Positions 1-5,705 of a DNA stretch of 5,990 nt are shown here, one piece after another. The position numbers were made by a program, and so were the translations under genes. Source of the stretch: an uncultured Rubellimicrobium sp. (lineage in GTDB: Bacteria; Pseudomonadota; Alphaproteobacteria; Rhodobacterales; Rhodobacteraceae); assembly GCA_902805995.1 (NCBI GenBank), contig CADCUU010000152.1, positions 1 to 5,990 of the forward strand, given 5' to 3'. Each line of letters opens with the position of its first letter. The stretch's first letter is position 1. The notes beneath the pieces were generated by a model. That model did not search any database. It saw only the letters and a program-made list of their open reading frames with translations, and was not told where the DNA came from.

Positions 1-244
1 TCAGGACGGAATCGTAGGCCAGGATCTGGCAGTCGAAGCCGGTCAGGCGGCGTGCAACGGCTCGCGCGATCCGGCCGAAGCCGACGAGCCCGACGGTTTT
101 GGCGTAGAGCTCGGTGCCGACGAGCGGCGTCCACTGATCAACGAGTTGCTGGGCGGCAAGCTTGTCACTCTGCTCCTCACCTCCCGGGAAATCCGTGAGG
201 TCTACTCTAAGCGGTATGCGCGGCCTGATAGACTTACGGAGTAC
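1..244 (-). pseudogene. Remnant of a D-2-hydroxyacid dehydrogenase (NAD-binding domain fragment)
   Basis: The minus strand is open from the left edge to an in-frame TGA at 245-247. Its translation contains WTPLVGTELYAKTVGLVGFG followed by RIARAVARRLTGFDCQILAY and then D. This is the nucleotide-binding core of the D-isomer-specific 2-hydroxyacid dehydrogenases (phosphoglycerate, glyoxylate and hydroxypyruvate reductase family): the GxGxx(G/A) loop, then the acidic residue ending strand beta-2 that binds the NAD ribose. The third glycine of the loop is alanine here. There is no ATG, GTG or TTG in this frame between the stop and the domain. The roughly 100-residue substrate domain that normally precedes it is absent, and the first 20 or so codons (about 185-244) look unrelated to the family. 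I infer a 5'-truncated, non-expressed copy. The part beyond position 1 is not visible, and a sequencing frameshift could mimic the truncation. Confidence 0.7.
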
Positions 245-841
245 TCAGGCGTCCAGCCCAACGGGCGCCGCCCCTCAGCGCCTGAGGCGAGTTGCTTCCA
301 GAGTCAGAAGCGATAACGAGTTCCACGGCTCGCCCATGGGCCACCTGCTTCCGTCCGTGATTGACGCTTGGGCCTTCGTACCCAATCCTCCTTTCCGAAG
401 ATCGGCCTTGGTAGCTGCTCTTGTCTTCGACGGGGCAATGGGCAGGTGCCGTGGCGTCTGTCGGCGGCTCGTCGATCCTTACGATCTGATCCGCCCGCTG
501 CAGCGGCTCGAAGCGCGGACTGCTTGGCGATGGAAGGCACCCATCTCCCCACCGACGATCTCGAGCTAGCCGAGGCAGCTCTCAAGAAGGACCGTCCGAC
601 TGACGTGACCGACGGCGAGCGGCTGGATCATCTTTTCAGCTCTCGCACAACCAGCGCCACTCCGCTGCCAAGAAGGCATGTTGCGGCCCACCACCAAGAT
701 CAGGAATGTTGCTGCACACGCTGCGCTATAGCCGACGCATTCTGTAGCCCAGGCGTAGCCCAGACAAGTGAAAAGCATCATCATGAAGCAATGAGGCCAA
801 CGCTCGTGCCTCTTTATTGCAATGTATTCGACGGCTTAGTG
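245..841. other. Gene-poor, lower-GC stretch; no supported gene
   Basis: About 600 bases in which I recognise no gene. Open frames exist on both strands (for example plus 368-847 and minus 566-784), but their products have mixed, Cys/Arg-rich composition, resemble no family I know, and overlap one another. GC by hand count is about 62% near 601-660, 58% at 661-720, 55% at 721-780 and 47% at 781-840, well below the genes to the right. A short plus-strand stretch around 595-645 (RPTDVTDGERLDHLF) faintly resembles the N-terminus of IS5-type transposases, but the resemblance does not continue in one frame. The combination of a truncated gene at 1-244, low GC and no intact coding sequence beside a tRNA 3' end suggests debris from past insertion or deletion. 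An interrupted inverted repeat lies at its right end and is listed separately. Confidence 0.6.
788..820. repeat. Interrupted inverted repeat downstream of tRNA-Met; possible weak terminator
   Basis: GCAAT (788-792) pairs with ATTGC (816-820), and GAGGC (793-797) pairs with GCCTC (808-812). This gives a 10-bp stem with a 3-nt bulge (TTT, 813-815) and a 10-nt loop. It starts 22 bases past the tRNA 3' end on the minus strand, where a tRNA terminator could sit. The minus strand after the hairpin has no good U-run, and on the plus strand the inner stem is followed by TTTATT. Processing of the tRNA 3' end or transcript termination is therefore only a possibility. Confidence 0.35.
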
Positions 842-918
842 TGGTAGCGGAGGAGGGACTCGAACCCCCGACACGCGGATTATGATTCCGCTGCTCTAAC
901 CAACTGAGCTACTCCGCC
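842..918 (-). tRNA. tRNA-Met (anticodon CAU), elongator type
   Basis: Reading the minus strand gives a complete 77-nt cloverleaf. The acceptor arm is GGCGGAG paired with CTCCGCT (first pair G-U). The D arm is GCTC/GAGC with loop AGTTGGTTA. The anticodon stem GCGGA/TCCGC encloses loop ATCATAA, giving anticodon CAU. A 5-nt variable loop follows, then the T arm GGGGG-TTCGAGT-CCCTC, discriminator A and an encoded CCA (842-844). The arms match the elongator tRNA-Met I know from alphaproteobacteria. The initiator form would lack base pair 1-72 and carry three G-C pairs in the anticodon stem. A tRNA-Ile with lysidine-modified CAU is the other option but fits the stems less well. The 3' end faces the low-GC stretch to the left, the orientation in which integrating elements use tRNA genes. 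Confidence 0.96.
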
Positions 919-929
919 ACGGGGCCGTC

Positions 930-957
930 ACTTAAGGGCGGCCGCAGGCGGCGTCAA
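930..957 (-). promoter_or_regulatory. Sigma-70-type promoter of tRNA-Met
   Basis: On the minus strand TTGACG (952-957, -35) is followed after 16 bases by TTAAGT (930-935, -10). Taking TAAGTG as the -10 instead gives 17-bp spacing. The predicted start lies about 5 bases before the mature tRNA 5' end at 918, which suits a highly expressed tRNA gene with a short leader trimmed by RNase P. The spacer is entirely G/C apart from one base, so the AT-containing elements stand out. Confidence 0.65.
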
Positions 958-1038
958 CCGGCAAAGTGACCCGCCCGGACCCTCCCGCCCCCTTTCCGTC
1001 GCCGGGGGTTTCCGCCATGACGGCAGGAGCACAGGGCA

Positions 1039-1043
1039 GAGGG
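1039..1043 (+). promoter_or_regulatory. Ribosome binding site deciding the FAD dehydrogenase start
   Basis: GAGGG lies 6 bases before the ATG at 1050 and can pair with the CCUC core of the 16S rRNA 3' end. The alternative ATG at 1017 is preceded only by a G-run at 1004-1008, and the GTG at 966 has nothing comparable and lies close behind the tRNA promoter. This favours the 1050 start. Confidence 0.5.
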
Positions 1044-1049
1044 CAGGCC

Positions 1050-2462
1050 ATGCAGCTTCTCAATGACATCACGGTGATCGTCGGCCAGGCCAATCTCCTG
1101 ATGGGCGACGATGCGGCCCCCTGGGCGCGCGACTGGACCGGGGCCTATCACGGCGCGCCCCTAGCCGTGGTCCGCCCCGCCTCGACCGAGGAGGTGTCCC
1201 GCGTCATGGCTCTCGCCCATGCCGCGCGGTGCCCCATCGTGCCGGCGTCGGGGCGCACCGGCCTCACCGGGGCCACCCATGCGCCGGGGATGCTGGTGCT
1301 GTCGCTCGACCGCATGAACCGCATCCGCGCGCTCAAGCCCGGCCCCCGGCTCGTCGTGGCCGAGGCGGGCGTCGTGCTCGACCGCCTGCACGAGGCCGCC
1401 GAGGCCGAGGGCCTGTACTTCCCGCTCACCTTCGGGGCGCGCGGCTCGGCCATGATCGGGGGGGCGCTCTCGACCAACGCGGGCGGCTCCAACGTCCTGC
1501 GCTACGGCTCCACCCGCGACCTCTGCCTGGGGCTGGAGGTGGTTCTGGCCGACGGCCGCGTGCTCGACCTCATGTCCGAACTGCACAAGGACAATTCCGG
1601 CCTCGCGCTCCGCCACCTCTTCATAGGCGCCGAAGGCAGCTTGGGCATTATCACTGCGGCCGTTCTCAAGCTCGTCCCCCGCCCCCGCGCCCATGCCACC
1701 GCCATGGTGGCCGTGCCCTCCGTCGGCGCCGCGCTGGGGCTGCTCGCGCAACTGCGTGAGGCCACGGGCGGCGCAGTAGAGGCCTTCGAATACATGCCCC
1801 GCAGCTACATCGAAGGCCACCTCGCCACGATCCGGGGCGCGCGCGAACCCTTCGCCACCCCCTACGACCACAACATCATGGTGGAGGTCGGGGCCACCGC
1901 CCCCCGCGACGCCGACCCCCTCCCCGACGGCACGATCCCCGTCGTCGCGCAGTTGGAGGACACCCTCGCGGGCCTCATGGAGGACAGCACCGTCCTCGAC
2001 GCCACCGTGGCCCGCTCCGACGCCCAGCGGCGGGAGATGTGGGCCCGCCGCGAGGCCGCGGCCGAGATCACCCACAACCGCCACCCCTTCGTGGACACCG
2101 ACGTGGCCGTGCCGCTCGACCGCGTGGAGGAGTTCCTCGGGACCGCCCGTGCGCGTGTCCTCGCCCTCGATCCCCAGGCCGGGGACTTCGTCGTGGCCCA
2201 TCTGGGCGACGGCAACATCCACTACTCGGCCTATCCGTCCCGCGACGATCCCGCCCTGTCGGACGCCATCCGCGCCGCCGTGGACGCGGCGGCCGTCGAG
2301 CTCGGCGGCTCCTTCTCGGCCGAGCACGGGATCGGCCTGATGAAACTTCCCTCCATGCGGACCCACAAGGACCCCACGGCGGTTGAGGTGATGCGCAGCC
2401 TCAAGGCCGCGCTCGACCCCTTGGGCCTCCTCAACCCCGGAAAGACGATTCCCCTCCCCTGA
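1050..2462 (+). CDS. FAD-binding 2-hydroxyacid dehydrogenase (D-lactate / D-2-hydroxyglutarate dehydrogenase-like)
   Basis: A 470-residue flavoprotein of the vanillyl-alcohol oxidase fold (FAD_binding_4 plus FAD-oxidase_C). It is expected to oxidise a D-2-hydroxyacid to the 2-oxoacid and pass electrons to a quinone, cytochrome or electron-transfer flavoprotein. The FAD domain spans roughly residues 36-180, with PASGRTGLTG at 65-74 and GARGSAMIGGALSTNAGG at 129-146, the flavin-contacting loops of the family. The C-terminal domain carries HLGDGNIH (His384, His391) and, 34 residues later, Glu425-His426 in SAEHGIG. This spacing matches the metal/substrate site of human D2HGDH (His434, His441, Glu475, His476). 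The equivalent of that enzyme's Asn443 is Ser393 here. No signal peptide is seen, so it is cytoplasmic or peripheral to the membrane. Starting at 1050 removes a 28-residue low-complexity extension that would follow from GTG 966. Its stop overlaps the next start. Substrate is unknown: lactate, glycolate and hydroxyglutarate are all possible. Confidence 0.93.
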   Translation: MQLLNDITVIVGQANLLMGDDAAPWARDWTGAYHGAPLAVVRPASTEEVSRVMALAHAARCPIVPASGRTGLTGATHAPGMLVLSLDRMNRIRALKPGPRLVVAEAGVVLDRLHEAAEAEGLYFPLTFGARGSAMIGGALSTNAGGSNVLRYGSTRDLCLGLEVVLADGRVLDLMSELHKDNSGLALRHLFIGAEGSLGIITAAVLKLVPRPRAHATAMVAVPSVGAALGLLAQLREATGGAVEAFEYMPRSYIEGHLATIRGAREPFATPYDHNIMVEVGATAPRDADPLPDGTIPVVAQLEDTLAGLMEDSTVLDATVARSDAQRREMWARREAAAEITHNRHPFVDTDVAVPLDRVEEFLGTARARVLALDPQAGDFVVAHLGDGNIHYSAYPSRDDPALSDAIRAAVDAAAVELGGSFSAEHGIGLMKLPSMRTHKDPTAVEVMRSLKAALDPLGLLNPGKTIPLP

Positions 2463-3679
2463 TGCGCACCATTCCCGGGCTGATCCTGCGCGACCCGTCC
2501 CTCCGGATGGTCGCGGCGGGCCTCCTCCTGTTCGCGACCTTCGCCTCCTCCTTGGGCGTCCACCAGTCGCTCTTGGCGGTGGAGGTCTTCGGGCTGAGCG
2601 ACACGGGCTATGCGCTGGTGCTGTTGCTGGCGATGTCCGTGGCCGTCACGGCCTCGATCGTCATGGGCATCGCCACCGACCGGGGACCACGCCGCCGACA
2701 GATGGCGCTTGTCGCCGCGACCGCCTCGCTCGCGGGCGCGGCTCTCGTGGCGCTCACCCGCGCGCCCCTGGCCTTCCTCCTCGCCCATGTGGTCCTGGTC
2801 CCGCTCGGCGGCACGATCTTCGGCCAGCTCTTCGCGGCGGGCCGCCTCGCCTCGGCGCCCTACCCGCCCGCCACGCGCGACGGGCTCCTCGCGGTGCTGC
2901 GGGCGCTGTTCGCGGTGCCGTTCATGATCGTCCTGCCGCTCTGGGGGCTGGCCTTCGACCGGGGGCTGCCGCTCCTCGCGCTCTACCCGGCGGTCACGGT
3001 CGTGGCGGCGCTTCACCTCTTCCTCGTCTGGCGCGCCTGGCCGCACGATGCCCACGCCCCTTGGGCGGAGACCAAGTCCGGCCTGGATTTCCGCGCCTCC
3101 CTGCGGGAGATGTCGGCCGGCCCCGTAATCCTGCGCGTCGCGCTGGTCGGCGCGGTCCATTCCGGCGGCGCAATCGTCGGGATCATCCTGGGGCTCCTCT
3201 TCGCCGCCGTGGGGCGCGGCACGGGCGATGTGGGCCTGTTCTTCGGCCTCTTCGTCGCCGTAGAGGTCGTAGGCACGCTCTCCGCGGGCCTCCTGATCGG
3301 GCGCCTGCCCCGCCTTCTCCTGATCGCGACGGGGGTCGGGCTTTACGCGTTCTTCTTGGCGCTGCTGCCCTTCCTCGCGGACACGGCGTGGCTCTGGCTC
3401 CTGATCCTGCCCGCGGGCTTCGGCGGGGGCCTGATCTACCCGCTGGCCATCGCCTATCTCCAGGACCTCCTGGCCGAGCGTCCAGGCGCGGGCGGCTCCC
3501 TCATCGCCGTGCAGCGCGTCGCGGCCGAAGGGCTCACCACCGCGATCTTCGGCCTGGGCGCCTGGGCGCAGGGCTACGCGACAGTGTCGCTCCTGGGCGC
3601 AGGCGCGATCCTCCTCGCCATGGGGACGATCCTGCGCCTCGACGCCCCTCAGCCGAAGAAGCCCGGCCCCGCCTCCTGA
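2462..3679 (+). CDS. Major facilitator superfamily (MFS) transporter, 12 membrane segments
   Basis: A 405-residue integral inner-membrane protein with about 12 hydrophobic segments, roughly at 15-35, 48-70, 81-99, 102-124, 141-164, 168-190, 221-249, 254-279, 284-304, 309-332, 346-368 and 373-392. MFS motif A is present between segments 2 and 3 as GIATDRGPRRR (69-79), with Asp73 and the following arginine cluster facing the cytoplasm. A hydrophilic loop at about 191-218 separates the two six-helix halves. The ATG overlaps the TGA of the upstream dehydrogenase as TGATG, and no Shine-Dalgarno sequence sits at normal distance (GGAAAG at 2439-2444 is too far). Translation therefore probably depends on ribosomes finishing the upstream gene. 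The shared unit suggests the cargo is a substrate or product of that dehydrogenase, but MFS specificity cannot be read from these motifs. Some resemblance to sugar-efflux (SetA-like) carriers is possible. The last 31 bases overlap the 3' end of hemC on the other strand. Confidence 0.92.
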   Translation: MRTIPGLILRDPSLRMVAAGLLLFATFASSLGVHQSLLAVEVFGLSDTGYALVLLLAMSVAVTASIVMGIATDRGPRRRQMALVAATASLAGAALVALTRAPLAFLLAHVVLVPLGGTIFGQLFAAGRLASAPYPPATRDGLLAVLRALFAVPFMIVLPLWGLAFDRGLPLLALYPAVTVVAALHLFLVWRAWPHDAHAPWAETKSGLDFRASLREMSAGPVILRVALVGAVHSGGAIVGIILGLLFAAVGRGTGDVGLFFGLFVAVEVVGTLSAGLLIGRLPRLLLIATGVGLYAFFLALLPFLADTAWLWLLILPAGFGGGLIYPLAIAYLQDLLAERPGAGGSLIAVQRVAAEGLTTAIFGLGAWAQGYATVSLLGAGAILLAMGTILRLDAPQPKKPGPAS

Positions 3680-4569
3680 AGGAGCCGCGCCGCCATGGCG
3701 CGCCCCAGCTCCACCCCCTCGCCCGCCGCGCCGCTCGCCTCGTCGGCCAGCACAAGGCTCCCGTCCGGGCGCAGGATCTCGCCCCGCAGCCGCAGCCGGT
3801 CGCCGTCCAACTCCGCGAGCCCCGCGATGGGCGTCTGGCACGACCCGTCGAGTTGCCGCAGGAACCCCCGCTCCGCCGCGAGCCTCAGGCCCGTGTCGTG
3901 GTCATGGATCAGCGCCAGCATCTCCGCCACGCGGGGGTCGTCGGAACGGCGCTCCACCCCGATGGCTCCCTGGGCGATGGCGGGCAGCATCGCGTCGGGC
4001 GGAATGGGCCGCGCGGGGACGTCCTTGTAGCCCAGCCGGTTCATCCCCGCCATCGCGAGGAACGTGGCCTCCGCCACCCCTTGGGCGAGCTTGGAGAGCC
4101 GCGTCTGCACGTTGCCCCGGAACTCCACGACCCGGAGGTCCGGACGCCGCGCCAGCAGTTGCGCGCGCCTGCGCAGCGACGACGTCCCCACCACCGCCCC
4201 CTCGGGCAGGTCCGCCAGCCCCGCATGGTCCGACAGGGTCACGAACGCGTCGCGCGGGTCCTCTCGTGGCAGGAAGCAGTCGAGCGACAGCCCTTCCGGC
4301 TGCTCGGTGGGCATGTCCTTCATGGAATGAACGGCGATGTCCACGTCGCCCGCCAGCAGCGCTTCCTCGATTTCCTTGGTGAAGAGCCCCTTGCCCCCGA
4401 TCTGGGACAGCGGGCGATCCTGCACCGCATCGCCGGTGACGCGGATCACCACGATCTCGAACAGGTCGGGGGACTGGCCCGTCGCGGCCACGAGCCGATC
4501 GCGCGTCTCGTGCGCCTGGGCCAGGGCCAGCGGCGAGCCGCGGGTGCCGATGCGGAGGATCTGGGACAT
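3649..4569 (-). CDS. hemC: Hydroxymethylbilane synthase (porphobilinogen deaminase)
   Basis: A 306-residue cytoplasmic enzyme that joins four porphobilinogen molecules into linear hydroxymethylbilane for heme, siroheme, cobalamin and, where present, bacteriochlorophyll. The N-terminus reads [14 protein letters not shown] (6-19). Then come [18 protein letters not shown] (54-71) and the catalytic HSMKDMP loop (81-87), whose Asp85 corresponds to E. coli Asp84. The substrate-binding arginine segment [10 protein letters not shown] (129-138) and FRGNVQTRL (150-158) follow. Cys244 in [10 protein letters not shown] is the expected attachment point of the dipyrromethane cofactor (E. coli Cys242). Length and all key residues are normal, so it should be active. 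The ATG start lies 5 codons before the conserved RIGTRGS, as in relatives; no strong Shine-Dalgarno precedes it. It diverges from hemE across a 107-bp spacer, and its 3' end overlaps the MFS gene. Confidence 0.98.
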   Translation of the reverse strand: MSQILRIGTRGSPLALAQAHETRDRLVAATGQSPDLFEIVVIRVTGDAVQDRPLSQIGGKGLFTKEIEEALLAGDVDIAVHSMKDMPTEQPEGLSLDCFLPREDPRDAFVTLSDHAGLADLPEGAVVGTSSLRRRAQLLARRPDLRVVEFRGNVQTRLSKLAQGVAEATFLAMAGMNRLGYKDVPARPIPPDAMLPAIAQGAIGVERRSDDPRVAEMLALIHDHDTGLRLAAERGFLRQLDGSCQTPIAGLAELDGDRLRLRGEILRPDGSLVLADEASGAAGEGVELGRAMAARLLQEAGPGFFG

Positions 4570-4575
4570 GCGCGC

Positions 4576-4604
4576 GACATACGCCGCCCCGCGCGGCGGA
4601 GCAA
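4576..4604 (-). promoter_or_regulatory. Candidate hemC promoter
   Basis: On the minus strand TTGCTC (4599-4604) and TATGTC (4576-4581) are 17 bases apart, a plausible -35/-10 pair in otherwise GC-only sequence. Seven bases beyond the -10 lies the A of the hemC ATG at 4569, so a transcript from here would be leaderless or nearly so. That agrees with the lack of a clear ribosome binding site. The match is imperfect and no experiment supports it. Confidence 0.35.
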
Positions 4605-4638
4605 CCGTCCCCCACGGCCCCGCTCACCAGCCCTCCAC

Positions 4639-4649
4639 GCTTGACAAGC
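4639..4649. promoter_or_regulatory. Palindrome with -35-like core between hemC and hemE
   Basis: GCTTGACAAGC is a perfect 5+1+5 inverted repeat. It contains TTGACA (4641-4646), the consensus -35 hexamer reading toward hemE. The sequence 17 bases downstream (GCACCC, 4664-4669) is not a recognisable -10, so either an activator is needed or this is a protein-binding site and not a core promoter. On the minus strand the same palindrome reads TTGTCA, toward hemC. Confidence 0.3.
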
Positions 4650-4676
4650 CCCGCCCCGGCGGCGCACCCCGGCGCC

Positions 4677-5705
4677 ATGACCAAGCTCCTCCTGCGCGCC
4701 CTCGCGGGCGAGACCCTTCCCGTGCCGCCGATCTGGATGATGCGCCAGGCGGGCCGCTACCTCGCCGAATACCGCGCCACGCGCGAACGGGCGGGCGACT
4801 TCCTGTCGCTCTGCTACAACCCCGACCTCGCGGCCGAGGTCACGCTCCAGCCGATCCGCCGCTTCGGCTTCGACGCGGCGATCCTGTTCGCCGACATCCT
4901 GCTCATCCCCCAGGCCCTGGGCCTCCACCTCGCCTTCGAGGCCGGCGAAGGCCCTCGCCTGTCCACCGTGACGACCGAGGCCGACCTCGCCCGCCTCAAG
5001 CCTTTGGACACGATCCACGACACCCTGTCCCCGATCTACGAGACCGTGCGCATCCTGTCGCGCGAACTGCCCCGGGACACGACGCTCATCGGCTTCGCGG
5101 GCGCGCCCTGGACGGTCGCGACCTACATGATCGCCGGGCGCGGCACGCCCGACCAGGGCCCCGCCCATGCGCTCAAGTCCGCGAACCGCCCGCTGTTCGA
5201 GGCGCTCCTCCACCGCATCACCGAGGCGACCATCGAATACCTGTCCCAGCAGGTGCAGGCCGGGGCCGAGGTCATCAAGATCTTCGACTCCTGGGCCGGC
5301 TCGCTCGAAGGCCCTGACTTCGACGCCTACTCCCTCGCCCCCGCCCGCCAGATCACCGAGGCGCTCAAGGCCCGCCACCCCGGCCTTCCCGTGATCGCCT
5401 TCCCGCGCGGCGCCGGGACCCGCTACGAGGGGGCGCACGCCGCGACCGGCGCGGACTGCGTCGCGATCGACGACGGGGTCGGGCCCGAATGGGCCGCCGC
5501 CCATGTCCAGCGGGACGGCTGCGTGCAGGGCAACCTCGCCTCCCGCCACCTCGTCACCGGCGGCCCGGCCCTGGTGGAGGAAACCCGCCGCGTCGTCCGC
5601 GCCTTCGCGAACGGCCCCCACATCTTCAACCTCGGCCACGGCATCACCCCCGATGCGAGCATCGAGAACGTACAGATCATGATCGACACGGTGCGGGGGG
5701 CTTAA
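4677..5705 (+). CDS. hemE: Uroporphyrinogen decarboxylase
   Basis: A 342-residue cytoplasmic enzyme that removes the four acetate carboxyls of uroporphyrinogen III to give coproporphyrinogen III, the step committing tetrapyrrole flux to protoheme or chlorophyll. The family signature [16 protein letters not shown] (18-33) is intact, with Arg23 and Arg27 matching the substrate-binding Arg37/Arg41 of the human enzyme. FADIL supplies Asp73 (human Asp86). [10 protein letters not shown] supplies Tyr150 (human Tyr164), FDSWAGSL supplies Ser205 (human Ser219), and NLGHGI supplies His321 (human His339). The frame is open back to a TTG at 4641, but that codon is part of a -35-like TTGACA and would add a Pro/Ala-rich tail. 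ATG 4677 gives the usual N-terminus just before the signature. No clear Shine-Dalgarno is visible. The TAA stop shares its bases with the stop of the convergent regulator gene. Confidence 0.98.
   Translation: MTKLLLRALAGETLPVPPIWMMRQAGRYLAEYRATRERAGDFLSLCYNPDLAAEVTLQPIRRFGFDAAILFADILLIPQALGLHLAFEAGEGPRLSTVTTEADLARLKPLDTIHDTLSPIYETVRILSRELPRDTTLIGFAGAPWTVATYMIAGRGTPDQGPAHALKSANRPLFEALLHRITEATIEYLSQQVQAGAEVIKIFDSWAGSLEGPDFDAYSLAPARQITEALKARHPGLPVIAFPRGAGTRYEGAHAATGADCVAIDDGVGPEWAAAHVQRDGCVQGNLASRHLVTGGPALVEETRRVVRAFANGPHIFNLGHGITPDASIENVQIMIDTVRGA

Noticed and set aside
368..847. 159-residue plus-strand frame and 72-residue minus-strand frame (566-784) as genes
   Set aside because: No recognisable family, overlapping each other, unusual Cys/His-rich composition, and the first runs into the antisense of the tRNA. 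More likely chance frames in degraded DNA.
966..1049. GTG 966 or ATG 1017 as start of the FAD dehydrogenase
   Set aside because: The extra residues are low complexity, and neither start has a ribosome binding site as good as GAGGG before 1050. ATG 1017 is not fully excluded.
2231..3841. 536-residue open frame on the minus strand
   Set aside because: It is antisense to the dehydrogenase and MFS genes, is extremely rich in Arg, Glu, Gly and Ala, and has no recognisable domain. It reflects the strong G/C codon bias of the real genes.
3061..4644. 527-residue plus-strand frame across MFS and hemC
   Set aside because: Arg/Pro-rich low-complexity product, out of frame with MFS and antisense to hemC. 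Both real genes have full family motifs.
4641..4676. TTG at 4641 as hemE start
   Set aside because: It is the first base triplet of a TTGACA hexamer inside a palindrome and adds a Pro/Ala-rich tail not typical of HemE. ATG 4677 gives the standard N-terminus.
4570..4676. PpsR/CrtJ (TGT-N12-ACA) or FNR-type (TTGAT-N4-ATCAA) sites between hemC and hemE
   Set aside because: I looked because such regulators control tetrapyrrole genes in this group, but no TGT occurs on the plus strand of the spacer and no FNR-like half-site pair is present.
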